A DNA stretch of 64,000 nucleotides from Teredinibacter waterburyi. Its GTDB lineage: Bacteria > Pseudomonadota > Gammaproteobacteria > Pseudomonadales > Cellvibrionaceae. The position numbers and the translations under genes were made by a program. Positions 8,577-17,531 of this stretch are shown one piece after another. Numbering within the stretch: the stretch's first letter is position 1; every line of letters starts with the position of its first letter. The notes under the pieces were generated by a model. That model was not told the DNA's origin and made no database searches. It saw only the letters and a list, made by a program, of their open reading frames with translations. Location of the stretch: the NCBI RefSeq assembly GCF_001922985.1, contig NZ_MRUH01000167.1, forward strand, positions 62,001-126,000, in the 5' to 3' direction.

Positions 8577-9995
8577 CTAATAGGTGATCCCAAATTCCAA
8601 CGGTAACCTAAGTGCGCTTATCAATGCACCTTCACACATCTGCGCCGGCTGCACCTTTGCGATATTTCGAACAATATTCAGCGCTAGGGTGATACGGCCG
8701 TAGTGAGAATCGCTTTTAGTGCGAACAATTTCTGAGACATTACGCTTTAGGGTTTGATCTTTAAAAGCCGCTAACACACTGGCGGTAATGTCGTTAGCTT
8801 CTGGCTCTGAGATGGTTGCCGATAGGTAACTGCCCGCCTCAAAAGTTGCAATAAACGCGTGGATAATTTCGGTGTCGTAGCGGGGCTCTAAATCGCCTTG
8901 CCCCAAAACGAAGCCACAGGTCACTGCAAAAGCAATCCCTGCGCTGTAGTGTTCTAGTAATCCTAGATAAAGATCGCATAACCCCGAGATTTGCGCGATT
9001 TGCGGCATCTCATCTGCAAGTACTTTACATACCAGCGGGTGGCGCATTCTTGCGAGTGGGCCGGAACCGTCCTTAAACTCGTGATGTACCAACACGGCAT
9101 TGAGCAGTTTTTGGGTAAGTATTGTCTGCGCAGAGCTCGTACTTTTCGCTTCGGTCAGCATTTCATAGCCAACTAAGGGGTGCATTATATCGAAGTCTGC
9201 AACCTCATCGTTCAGGCGCGCGTAGCCTAAATCTTTTAACAGGCCCAGACTCACCAACTGTTTTAACTCCTGCTCGTTCCAATTTAGTGATCGTGCCATC
9301 GCGACCATAAACAAAATTGCACCGTGATTAATCATTAACTTGTCCGCCCACTTTGACTCGCTAAGAATATCAAGATAGCTAACAATTACGTCGTCGAACT
9401 CTATTTGGTCAATGATATAAGTCACTGTTGCGATCAGCGAGTCGACGTCTAACTCTTCCAGTACTGGATATCGCTTCATCAATTTCGCAATCTGCGCTTC
9501 TAGGTTTCGCCAGTCCGAGACTGGTGTCTCCTCTTCCAGTTCAGGCTGAGCAATAGTGGCGAACGACACCACCTTCTCGCACTCCTGTTGAACAAACTCA
9601 TCCAATTTGCCATCAATACTGCCGCTAAAAAAGAAATGGCAGTTGTTATGTTTATAGAGATCAATCTCTAACAAGGTTTCAATTACTTTTGGCACGAAAC
9701 TTACGTTGCTTTGAATATAGGGCGAGCCCTGCAGCTGCTTTAGTAATTCATTTGGGGTTTTTATATGACCACCAATTCGATGAATTGGTACGATGCTGGA
9801 ACAGCCGGAGGAAAATATTTGTTCGCGATAATAGCGCTCGGTGGATTCAATTGCGCCTTTTACCGAGCGATCTAACGCAGCAATATTACTGCGCTCAATG
9901 CTGGAATGGGTTCCGCTAGCTTGGCTGGATTTTAACCTTCCGGTTTTTAACTGACCGGATTCGGATTGCTGAGCACTTAAAGTCTTGTTTGTCAC
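8577..9995 (-). CDS. degenerate HD-GYP domain protein
   Basis: 472 residues, probable cytoplasmic signalling protein. The N-terminal half (to about 215) is unrecognised. The C-terminal half follows the HD-GYP layout: a helix with NHGAILFMVAMA, then LLKDLGY where the family has HDIGK, then HPLVGYEML, then HHEFKDGSGPL where the family has HHER.DG.GYP. The HD histidine is replaced by Lys and the GYP motif is altered, so c-di-GMP phosphodiesterase activity is doubtful; it may be a binding protein. It starts with GTG at 9995, with AAGG seven bases before. It stands alone, about 280 bases from the next minus-strand gene. Confidence 0.75.
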   Translation of the reverse strand: MTNKTLSAQQSESGQLKTGRLKSSQASGTHSSIERSNIAALDRSVKGAIESTERYYREQIFSSGCSSIVPIHRIGGHIKTPNELLKQLQGSPYIQSNVSFVPKVIETLLEIDLYKHNNCHFFFSGSIDGKLDEFVQQECEKVVSFATIAQPELEEETPVSDWRNLEAQIAKLMKRYPVLEELDVDSLIATVTYIIDQIEFDDVIVSYLDILSESKWADKLMINHGAILFMVAMARSLNWNEQELKQLVSLGLLKDLGYARLNDEVADFDIMHPLVGYEMLTEAKSTSSAQTILTQKLLNAVLVHHEFKDGSGPLARMRHPLVCKVLADEMPQIAQISGLCDLYLGLLEHYSAGIAFAVTCGFVLGQGDLEPRYDTEIIHAFIATFEAGSYLSATISEPEANDITASVLAAFKDQTLKRNVSEIVRTKSDSHYGRITLALNIVRNIAKVQPAQMCEGALISALRLPLEFGITY

Positions 9996-10352
9996 TATGT
10001 CGCCTTAGGTACCTGTCATTAACTAACATCGCATTTATAAAATGCCTCGGTACGGCTGAGGTTATTTTAGTGTAGTAGGTTAAATAGTATATATATCATC
10101 CAGCTTAGTTGTGTTTGTTATAGGCGTCCAAATTTCCTTGGCTTTTGTTTCTAACAAGTTAACCAAGGGTCTGTTAAGTTGATTAATTGGTGCTGCATAA
10201 GCCGATTTAACACTGTGATTAATTTATACTATCTGACTGATAAGGCCACTCGCCGTATGCATACTTTAATTAATGCGCAGTTTACACTTGTTTTTTTCCC
10301 TATTCGGCGCAACATTGCTAGTTAACTTACCTAAAAGAGTTATCTTTCATCC
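9996..10352. other. divergent intergenic region, HD-GYP-like gene / prlC
   Basis: 357 bases, AT-rich, between two divergent genes, so it must hold both promoters. A GCATTT/AAATGC hairpin (10031-10045) is followed directly by a second stem, CCTCGG/CTGAGG (one G-T pair), running into TTATTTT. I see no promoter boxes I would defend and no small ORF. Confidence 0.4.
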
Positions 10353-12392
10353 ATGGCCAATCCCCTTCTGCAATCCCATCGTTTACCGCCCTTTAGTTCT
10401 ATTTCTGCAGCTCAAGTTGTACCGGCTGTTGAGCAACTGATTAACGAAGCCGAAACTGAACTCAGCGAGCAGTTAGCCAATATCACATCGCCAAGCTGGG
10501 ATTCACTTGCGCTGCCAATCGAAGAACGGCAAGACCGCTTAAGTAAAGCATGGGGGCCAGTTGGGCACTTAAACTCCGTCTGTAACAGCGACGAATTGCG
10601 CAAGGCCTATGAAGAGGGTCGACAGTTATTTACCGCCTATTACACAGGGATCGGTCAAAATGTTGCGCTTTATCAAGCCTACGAAGCGGTCAAAGACCGT
10701 CCCGATTTCACTCAGCTGAGTCAACCCCAACAGCAAACCATTAATAACGCGATACGGGATTTCAAACTTTCCGGCGTTGCGCTCGCGGCAAAAGACAAGC
10801 AGCGCTATGCCGAAATCCAAGCTAAGTTATCTCAACTGACTTCGAGTTTTTCCAACAATGTCCTCGATGCGACCCACGGTTGGTTCTTAGAAGTTAACAA
10901 TGAATCAGAACTTAGCGGTCTGCCGGAATTCGCTGTTGCCGCCGCCAAACAAGCGGCAACCGACCGTGAACTCGACGGCTGGGTTTTTACCCTTGATGGC
11001 CCAGTGTATTCGACTGTCATAACCCAGGCCGACGACGCGTCACTGCGCGAAGCACTCTATCGAGGCTATAACACTCGCGCGTCTGAACAGGGCCCAACTG
11101 CAGGCCAGTGGGATAACAGCGATCTTATTGAAGAGATTATGTCACTTAGGCAAGAGCTAGCCGGTCTGCTCGGTTTTAACAACTACGCCGAACTTTCTAT
11201 CGCCCCTAAGATGGCCGAGTCTACCGATCAGGTGATCGACTTTTTGCAAGACCTCGCCGAACGCTGCAAACCTTTTGCGACGCGCGAACTGCAAGAGCTG
11301 CGTGAGTTTGCTGCAGAAACGTTTGGTGTTACCGAGCTAAATGCTTGGGATATTCCTTACTATTCCGAAAAACTTAAGCAAGCGCGCTATAGTATTTCAC
11401 AAGAAGAGTTGCGCCCCTACTTTCCCGTTGATCATGTTGTTACCGGCCTATTCCGTGTAGCCCACAGCTTGTTCGGACTCGAATTTGTAGATCAAACACC
11501 TTCTATAGAAACCTGGCACAAAGACGTTAAGTATTTCGAAATTCGCCGGGACGGCGAAGCCGTCGCGGGATTCTATTTCGATTTATTCGCACGCTCCGGT
11601 AAGCGCGGTGGTGCATGGATGGACGAATGCCGCGTGCGACGGAAAGTTGGTAACGAGATTCAGCTTCCGGTGGCCTATTTAGTTTGTAATTTTAATCCGC
11701 CCCTAAACGATACCCCGTCGTTATTAACACACAACGACGTGACCACGCTGTTCCATGAATTTGGTCACGGCATTCATCACATGCTTACAAAAATAGATGT
11801 CGCTGCGGTTAGCGGTATTAATGGCGTCGCTTGGGATGCGGTAGAACTACCCAGCCAGTTTATGGAGAATTTTTGCTGGGAGCGCGAGGTGTTGGAATTT
11901 TTATCTTCGCACTATAAAACCGGTGAACCCTTACCGGTCGACAAGCTCGACAATATGCTCGCCGCTAAGAATTTTCAGTCGGCGTTATTTATGATTCGTC
12001 AGCTAGAGTTTTCACTGTTCGACTTCAAACTTCATATGCTCTACGGCACTGACGCCTTCGTTGGCACGCAAGCCTTATTGGATGAAATTCGGCAACAGGT
12101 CGCGGTATTCTCGCCGCCATCATTCAATCGTTTCCAAAACAGTTTTAGCCATATTTTTGCAGGTGGTTACGCCGCTGGCTATTACAGCTATAAGTGGGCC
12201 GAAGTGCTTTCCGCAGACGCTTATTCCGCATTTGAAGAGGCGGGTATTTTTGATAGCGCCACCGGGCAACGTTACTTGAGCGAGATATTGGAAAAAGGCG
12301 GTTCCGACGAAGCCATGAATTTATTTAAGAATTTCCGTGGCCGCGAACCAAAAGTAGACGCTTTATTAAGACATTCGGGATTGAGCGCGTGA
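10353..12392 (+). CDS. prlC: oligopeptidase A (M3 family)
   Basis: Cytoplasmic zinc metallopeptidase of 679 residues that degrades oligopeptides and cleaved signal peptides. The zinc motif HEFGH is at about residues 468-472, with the third-ligand region WDAVELPSQFMEN some 25 residues on, as in thimet-like M3 enzymes. The length matches E. coli PrlC (680). The start ATG is at 10353. The last codons overlap yheV by four bases, so the two are co-translated. Confidence 0.96.
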   Translation: MANPLLQSHRLPPFSSISAAQVVPAVEQLINEAETELSEQLANITSPSWDSLALPIEERQDRLSKAWGPVGHLNSVCNSDELRKAYEEGRQLFTAYYTGIGQNVALYQAYEAVKDRPDFTQLSQPQQQTINNAIRDFKLSGVALAAKDKQRYAEIQAKLSQLTSSFSNNVLDATHGWFLEVNNESELSGLPEFAVAAAKQAATDRELDGWVFTLDGPVYSTVITQADDASLREALYRGYNTRASEQGPTAGQWDNSDLIEEIMSLRQELAGLLGFNNYAELSIAPKMAESTDQVIDFLQDLAERCKPFATRELQELREFAAETFGVTELNAWDIPYYSEKLKQARYSISQEELRPYFPVDHVVTGLFRVAHSLFGLEFVDQTPSIETWHKDVKYFEIRRDGEAVAGFYFDLFARSGKRGGAWMDECRVRRKVGNEIQLPVAYLVCNFNPPLNDTPSLLTHNDVTTLFHEFGHGIHHMLTKIDVAAVSGINGVAWDAVELPSQFMENFCWEREVLEFLSSHYKTGEPLPVDKLDNMLAAKNFQSALFMIRQLEFSLFDFKLHMLYGTDAFVGTQALLDEIRQQVAVFSPPSFNRFQNSFSHIFAGGYAAGYYSYKWAEVLSADAYSAFEEAGIFDSATGQRYLSEILEKGGSDEAMNLFKNFRGREPKVDALLRHSGLSA

Positions 12393-12625
12393 GCCAAGAG
12401 AAAATAAAGAAACGCTTTATCGCGGGCGCGGTTTGCCCGCGTTGCGGTGAAATGGATAAGATTGTTAACTACCACGATAGCGACAAGAATTATCGAGAAT
12501 GTGTGGCCTGCGGTTTCAAAGATGAAATTCGCCTGCAATCTTCGCCGCAAGATTTAGAAACCCGAGTAAACAAAACTGAAGAACAAAAAGCAGCTGAGGT
12601 TCAGGTGGTGAAGTTAATGGATTAA
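12389..12625 (+). CDS. yheV: YheV-family zinc-ribbon protein
   Basis: 78-residue cytoplasmic protein with two CxxC pairs (CPRCG near residue 16 and CVACGF near residue 38) forming a probable zinc ribbon, as in YheV/DUF2387. Function is unknown. It begins with GTG overlapping the prlC stop (GTGA), so it is translationally coupled. Adjacency to prlC is also found in pseudomonads. Confidence 0.88.
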   Translation: MSQEKIKKRFIAGAVCPRCGEMDKIVNYHDSDKNYRECVACGFKDEIRLQSSPQDLETRVNKTEEQKAAEVQVVKLMD

Positions 12626-12640
12626 AACCCACATTTAGAT

Positions 12641-12678
12641 CTAGCCGCCGCTAAGCAAAAATTATCAGCAGCGGCTAG
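12641..12678. terminator. stem-loop between convergent yheV and sco
   Basis: A 12-base arm (12641-12652) pairs with 12667-12678 with one mismatch around a 14-base loop. It lies between two genes that end facing each other. No T run follows on either strand, so it may work with Rho or as an mRNA-end stabiliser rather than as a simple terminator. Confidence 0.5.
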
Positions 12679-12740
12679 CAACCTGTTCCATACAACGAAT
12701 CTTTAATACCTACCCTAGCCCTAAACCTCGCACAACCATA

Positions 12741-13424
12741 TCAGTCAAACGTGGTGACGATTGACTGATAGGTGGTAGTTAATCGCGCAAGCTCAAATGG
12801 TGGCTTGAAGAAGCCGTTGTAGTGGCCATAGGGATTAATAAGCGCGATATTACCCGTATGATCAACTGTGTAATCGTTCTCCAGCATAACCTTCCTAAAG
12901 GCGATATTTAGGTTTTGGGTAAGGCCCATAATCTGCCGAAACTCGCCGGTAACACCGATAAAATCTTGATTAAAAAACGGCACATATTCAGCGAGCTTCT
13001 CCGGTGTATCTCGGGCGGGATCAACACTCACCATAATCACCTGCGTTTGATCACGGATATCGCTATTTAAATTTTTATATACTTGGCCAAGCTTTGCCAT
13101 GGTAACGGGGCAAATATCGGGGCAGTGGCTAAAGCCAAAAAACACTAAGGTCCATTTACCTTTTAAATTCTCTAGATCAAAGGCTTCGCCGTTGTGATCG
13201 ATTAGGCTAAAGTCTTCAATAATTCGCGGGTTATCAAACATTATTGCGCCGTTGGCGCGTAGCTCGATCGGCGACATTATTCGCGGGCTGAGTATCTTGT
13301 GTAAAAACATACTCATAAATAACGTCACAATTCCAGCAATACACAAAATTGTAATGGTTATTCCGCGTTTTTGCTTTGCAGTCTTTACTGACACAACACC
13401 CTGTGCCTCGCTATTTTCGTTCAT
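12741..13424 (-). CDS. Sco1/SenC copper chaperone for cytochrome oxidase
   Basis: 227 residues: a cytoplasmic start, one membrane helix at about 21-42, then a thioredoxin-like periplasmic domain. The copper ligands are visible as C101 and C105 in CPDIC and H189 in DHTG. It delivers copper to the CuA site of subunit II. It is the last gene of the minus-strand run SURF1-(CxxxC protein)-ctaA-ctaB-sco, 11 bases after ctaB. Confidence 0.94.
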   Translation of the reverse strand: MNENSEAQGVVSVKTAKQKRGITITILCIAGIVTLFMSMFLHKILSPRIMSPIELRANGAIMFDNPRIIEDFSLIDHNGEAFDLENLKGKWTLVFFGFSHCPDICPVTMAKLGQVYKNLNSDIRDQTQVIMVSVDPARDTPEKLAEYVPFFNQDFIGVTGEFRQIMGLTQNLNIAFRKVMLENDYTVDHTGNIALINPYGHYNGFFKPPFELARLTTTYQSIVTTFD

Positions 13425-13435
13425 ATTTTGGCTTC

Positions 13436-14359
13436 TTAAGCTGGCATTAGTGGCTGTATTGGGAAGTAATAGTGGTCGATTAACATCACTACAAACAACG
13501 CCATTAAATAGACAATTGAATACTTGAAAGTATCCATACCGATAGACGGACGCTTACTTACCATCATCATCACGGCGTAGTATAAAAACCCTAATCCAAG
13601 CACTACGGCGCCCAATAAATAGAAGGTATTCAGCATACGCGTCACAAAGGGCAGCATGGTTACGATAAACATTATGATCGTATAAAGCAGAATATGTAGT
13701 TTGGTGTATTGCTCACCGTGAGTTACCGGTAGCATTGGAATTTCGGCGTTCGCATACTCGGCTTTTTTGTGTACCGCCAATGCCCAAAAGTGCGGCGGCG
13801 TCCAAGCAAAAATAATCAGCACCAACAACAATGCGTGACCGTGCACTTCGCCAGTAACCGCGGTCCAACCCAACAGCGGCGGTGCCGCACCTGCCAAGCC
13901 ACCAATTACGATATTTTGTGGCGTTGTGCGTTTTAAAAATAATGTGTAAACAAACGCGTAGCCAACTAGCGATGCAAGCGTTAGCCAGGCGGTAATGGCA
14001 TTCACCCAGACCAATAAAATAGTTAAGCCTGCAGCGCCAAGTACAGTAGAAAATAAGATCGCGTTTACGGGCGCAACACGGCCCATGGCAACAGGTCGAT
14101 TAAAGGTACGCGCCATTTTCAAATCGATATGGCGATCGACCAGATGATTTACCGTAGCAGCTGAACCTGCACAAAGCGCAATCCCTAGGTTACCCAAAAG
14201 TAGTATGTCGATTGGCACCATACCGGGCGTCGCCAACAGCATTCCTATCACTGATGTTAACAGCATCAGCATTACAACCGTTGGCTTTGTTAGTTCGTAG
14301 TAGTCCCGCCAATGGTTGCGCAGTGCTTCCTGCACGATTTCTTCACGTGTTTCTGACAT
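13436..14359 (-). CDS. ctaB: heme O synthase (protoheme IX farnesyltransferase)
   Basis: Polytopic UbiA-family prenyltransferase, 307 residues with about eight or nine membrane helices. NHLVDRHID supplies the NxxxDxxxD diphosphate/Mg motif, and the loop around RTFNRPVAMGRV is typical. It farnesylates heme B to heme O, the substrate of CtaA. The ATG at 14359 is preferred because TTGGAA ends seven bases before it; the TTG at 14371 is part of that site. It follows ctaA by about 20 bases. Confidence 0.95.
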   Translation of the reverse strand: MSETREEIVQEALRNHWRDYYELTKPTVVMLMLLTSVIGMLLATPGMVPIDILLLGNLGIALCAGSAATVNHLVDRHIDLKMARTFNRPVAMGRVAPVNAILFSTVLGAAGLTILLVWVNAITAWLTLASLVGYAFVYTLFLKRTTPQNIVIGGLAGAAPPLLGWTAVTGEVHGHALLLVLIIFAWTPPHFWALAVHKKAEYANAEIPMLPVTHGEQYTKLHILLYTIIMFIVTMLPFVTRMLNTFYLLGAVVLGLGFLYYAVMMMVSKRPSIGMDTFKYSIVYLMALFVVMLIDHYYFPIQPLMPA

Positions 14360-14379
14360 TTTAATTTCCAAGGTAGTAC

Positions 14380-15573
14380 TTACAAAATGGGTTTAATACT
14401 GCGCAGACGATGATTGATCGCGACCATCACCAGTAACAATAATGCACCTACGGCGTTGTGTATTACCGCTACTGTAAGCGGCAGGCTAAAAATTACATTA
14501 CTTATGCCGAGACTTACTTGTATACAGAGTACGGCGACTAAAATAATTGCCCAGCGGCGCGCGAAGCAATTGGAGCTTAGCCACAATTTATACGCTAAAA
14601 ATAACACTGCTAGGCTCGTCACTATCGCGCCTATTCGATGTGTTAAGTGGATTGCAACACGCCCATAGTTATCCAATAGGCCGCCGAGATAATTGGGGCC
14701 CACATGCTGGAATATATTAAAACCATGGGCGAAATCAGTTTTCGGCCAAATGCTGTTCTGGCATAACGGAAAGTCAGGGCATGCCAAGGCCGCATAGTTC
14801 GAGCTGGTCCAGCCACCCAACATTATTTGTACTATTACGATCAGCATTGCTACAAGGGCAATTTTTTTCAATGTTGAAACAGGTACTGAGAAGTCACCCC
14901 GCCATTGCAGCCCCGAAACTTTTTGTAACAATAACCAAATCAGACTAATCGTGGCAAAGCCACCCATTAAATGGCCAGTAACAACTTGCGGCCACAGCTT
15001 AAGCGTTACCGTCCACATTCCAAATAGCCCTTGCACTATGACTAACCCTGCAAGTAGCGCCGGTAAAAGAAACGGTTTCGTTTCGTCACTTTGTAGTAAC
15101 GACTGTTGATATTGATTTGAATACCGTAGGCGAATTAAATTTCCAAAGTATAGGGTCACCAACACTAGGAGTATTGGATCGAGACTATCGCCGATTACAA
15201 TTCTCGCAACAGTTCCACTTATGAGCACGAGCAATAAGGCAACGATACTTTTCCAGGGCGCTGCTGGGGCTCGCATCGCCAATGCGAAACCGAATATCAC
15301 TAGAATAACTAAACCCAGTTGGCTCGCAAAAATGCGATGGATTTGCTCGGGCCAGGTTTTATCCGTCTCAACCGGTGTGTCGACAAAGCTTTGGTTCGCG
15401 GCATGAATTTCATGGGCTTCGTTTGGCACCCAAAGATGTCCATAGCACGTGGGCCAATCAGGACAACCCAAACCGGCATCGGCCAAGCGGGTAAACGCAC
15501 CAAGCACAACAACCACCGAGGCCATGGCTAAAGCGAGGCTAATTATCGCAATCCAAATTTTTTGTTTATTCAT
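14380..15573 (-). CDS. ctaA: heme A synthase (COX15/CtaA)
   Basis: 397 residues with eight predicted membrane helices in two homologous halves. Conserved histidines lie in WPEQIHRIFAS, VTGHLMGG, LTHRIGA and VIHNAVGA. It oxidises the C8 methyl of heme O to make heme A for the aa3 oxidase, acting with CtaB encoded next to it. Loops carry cysteine pairs (GCPDWPTCYG and ACPDFPLCQN) as in the bacterial family. Confidence 0.95.
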   Translation of the reverse strand: MNKQKIWIAIISLALAMASVVVVLGAFTRLADAGLGCPDWPTCYGHLWVPNEAHEIHAANQSFVDTPVETDKTWPEQIHRIFASQLGLVILVIFGFALAMRAPAAPWKSIVALLLVLISGTVARIVIGDSLDPILLVLVTLYFGNLIRLRYSNQYQQSLLQSDETKPFLLPALLAGLVIVQGLFGMWTVTLKLWPQVVTGHLMGGFATISLIWLLLQKVSGLQWRGDFSVPVSTLKKIALVAMLIVIVQIMLGGWTSSNYAALACPDFPLCQNSIWPKTDFAHGFNIFQHVGPNYLGGLLDNYGRVAIHLTHRIGAIVTSLAVLFLAYKLWLSSNCFARRWAIILVAVLCIQVSLGISNVIFSLPLTVAVIHNAVGALLLLVMVAINHRLRSIKPIL

Positions 15574-15595
15574 ATCGTAATTCTAAAAATCTAAA

Positions 15596-16201
15596 TTAGG
15601 GTGACGGATATTCAATAGAGTATTTTAAAGCGCGCTTCAAATCCTTGAGCAAGTCATTGCCATGGATAGTGGTGTCGTACTCCATCATCGCGAAGCCTTC
15701 TTGATCGACCAGTAAATAGTAGTGTCGATCCATCATGTCTTGATTGAACTCGGCTTTAGCCATCCACTGCTGCCACTGTTGTTCGGTCACGGTAACGCGC
15801 TTTAACAATGGGTGATCGGCAGCAATCGAGTCCAAATAAGTACTTCCATCTTGGCCTGCAAGATTTACTGCTACGCGCTCAACCCGCACACTTTTCTCGC
15901 CTAAACGTATATGAACTTGACGGGTTGTGTAGAGATTTTGCTGACACTGGTCGTTGCATAATTTCGGTACGGGAATCAGTAACCGCCAGCGTTTTTCTGT
16001 ATCAAAACGTGCCAGTTCTGCGGCCTGATCCGGTAGTAGTATCGCTTTAACATTCACCGGCTTGGGTAAAAATACGCCGCTATTTACAGTGTGCTCGGGC
16101 ACACCAATACCGGTGAAAAACATAAAATAAGCCGCTGCAATCGGTACTATAGTTACGCCAAATAATGCGTAGAGAGTTAATTTGTTTTTTTTCGTGCTCA
16201 T
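15596..16201 (-). CDS. membrane-anchored CxxxC protein of the oxidase assembly operon
   Basis: 201 residues, one N-terminal membrane helix (about 9-29), the rest periplasmic. The segment after RWRLLIPVPKLC has C82-N-D-Q-C86, the CxxxC spacing of Sco proteins, and the C-terminal YYLLVDQEGFAMM followed by LLKDLKRALK resembles the end of a thioredoxin fold. I infer a divergent Sco/thioredoxin-like protein; a His ligand equivalent is not clear. The equivalent position in pseudomonads also holds an uncharacterised gene. The start is uncertain: ATG 16201 is used, but TTG 16216, overlapping the SURF1 stop, is possible. Confidence 0.7.
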   Translation of the reverse strand: MSTKKNKLTLYALFGVTIVPIAAAYFMFFTGIGVPEHTVNSGVFLPKPVNVKAILLPDQAAELARFDTEKRWRLLIPVPKLCNDQCQQNLYTTRQVHIRLGEKSVRVERVAVNLAGQDGSTYLDSIAADHPLLKRVTVTEQQWQQWMAKAEFNQDMMDRHYYLLVDQEGFAMMEYDTTIHGNDLLKDLKRALKYSIEYPSP

Positions 16202-16212
16202 AGGGTTTCTGT

Positions 16213-17013
16213 TCAAGTTTTAGGTGTACGAATATTTTTTAGCCAAGTAGCGATATTGGTGCTTGTAACAAACCAAATAATGAATAGCGCCGCCGCCATG
16301 CTAAACCACTGTACGGCGTAGCCACGATGCATTTGCGGCGACATGTTTATCGGTTGCCAATTTATGTTCAAGGCGCCAGCGCTGTCAGCGTCGAGCTGCA
16401 TTATCATGTCGATTAGCGGCTGCTCTAGTTGTCTAGCCATCAACGCCGAATCCACTTCCAATAATCGGTAGGGCCAGGTGATTTTTGCGATGTCTTGTTG
16501 ATCAATAAAACGTGAATTCGAAGGCTTTAACCAAGTGCCCGTAATTACGCGCTCGCCATCTGGCGTTGTGAATTCTGGATCGTCCATGCGGTAAGCGCTA
16601 CCGGGTACCCAACCGCGATTAACTAAAACCGTTTCTCCTGAAAGTAGAAGAAACGGCATCACTATTTGATAGCCCAGATTACCGTCAAAGAATTTATTCT
16701 CGACTAACCAGTAGCGATCAGTACGAAATTCACCAATCATTTTAACGCGGCGGTAGCGCTGCGTGAGCTCATGCGGATCGGCTTTGTCGGCTGTTGCCTG
16801 TTCACTCGCAGCCGTGTCCCGCATGCTCGAGCCTTTATCACCTAGGTAATCGATCGGTGGCAGCGCTTGCTGCTGCAGCCAGCTTTGCTGTATTGTTTTC
16901 TTCTGCTCGCCACGATCAAGTTGCCAGACTCCCAAACTTATCAATAGCGGCAGCAACAGTGCGCTAAACAAGGTAATGCGCCAATTGATGTGGAGTTCGA
17001 ACTTGCTGGCCAT
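16213..17013 (-). CDS. SURF1 family cytochrome oxidase assembly protein
   Basis: 266 residues with an N-terminal membrane helix (LFSALLLPLLISLGVWQL) and a C-terminal one (MAAALFIIWFV) around a periplasmic domain. Family motifs include GVWQLDRGEQK, YQIVMPF, VLVNRGWVP and HRGYAVQWF. It helps heme A insertion into subunit I. It heads the five-gene assembly operon; AAGG lies eight bases before ATG 17013. Divergent from the DUF2909 gene. Confidence 0.93.
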   Translation of the reverse strand: MASKFELHINWRITLFSALLLPLLISLGVWQLDRGEQKKTIQQSWLQQQALPPIDYLGDKGSSMRDTAASEQATADKADPHELTQRYRRVKMIGEFRTDRYWLVENKFFDGNLGYQIVMPFLLLSGETVLVNRGWVPGSAYRMDDPEFTTPDGERVITGTWLKPSNSRFIDQQDIAKITWPYRLLEVDSALMARQLEQPLIDMIMQLDADSAGALNINWQPINMSPQMHRGYAVQWFSMAAALFIIWFVTSTNIATWLKNIRTPKT

Positions 17014-17160
17014 TAAGCTTGCCTTGATTTAATTTCGCTTTACGTTAGATTCACTTCACGTGCAATTTGTAAATCTAATTTTAAAAATACGGCTGATTTA
17101 CCGGCCCTATTCTTAGAGTTCGCCCTGACCCACCCCGTTAACACTTTCTGGAGGATGCCA

Positions 17161-17418
17161 ATGAGCGCAGCCCTGTTAAAATTTATCATCGTCGTACTTT
17201 TTATCGCGATGCTCGTCAGCTTAACTAGCGGCTTAGTATTTTTACTAAAAGATATGAGCAGCTCTGAATCAAAAAGAGCGTTGTATGCGCTAGGTGTGCG
17301 GGTCACACTGGCAATCTTGTTAATGTCGACAATCGGTTACGGTATTTATACTGGTAAACTTGGTAATACCGCCCCTTGGGCAAACCATGCTCAACAAACA
17401 CAAAGCCCTGTAGAATAA
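17161..17418 (+). CDS. twin transmembrane DUF2909 protein
   Basis: 85-residue membrane protein with two helices (about 5-27 and 43-62) joined by a polar loop, matching DUF2909, which is commonly found next to cytochrome oxidase genes. Function is unknown; a role in oxidase assembly is guessed from position. The ATG at 17161 is chosen because TGGAGG ends six bases before it; the ATG at 17155 touches that site. It is read on the plus strand inside an otherwise minus-strand oxidase cluster and ends at a shared terminator. Confidence 0.85.
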   Translation: MSAALLKFIIVVLFIAMLVSLTSGLVFLLKDMSSSESKRALYALGVRVTLAILLMSTIGYGIYTGKLGNTAPWANHAQQTQSPVE

Positions 17419-17471
17419 TCACGGCCTAACGCTTGCCACAGCAGAATTAAAATTACACTTCGCTTAATTAA

Positions 17472-17509
17472 AAAAGGAGTTGTTGAAATCCAATTCAACA
17501 ACTCCTTTT
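17472..17509. terminator. bidirectional terminator between DUF2909 gene and ctaE
   Basis: A perfect 16-bp stem (17472-17487 with 17494-17509), a 6-base loop, an A run before and a T run after. It can end both the plus-strand DUF2909 transcript and the minus-strand ctaC-ctaD-ctaG-ctaE transcript. Confidence 0.9.
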
Positions 17510-17531
17510 GATTATCAATGGCTGCTGCGCC

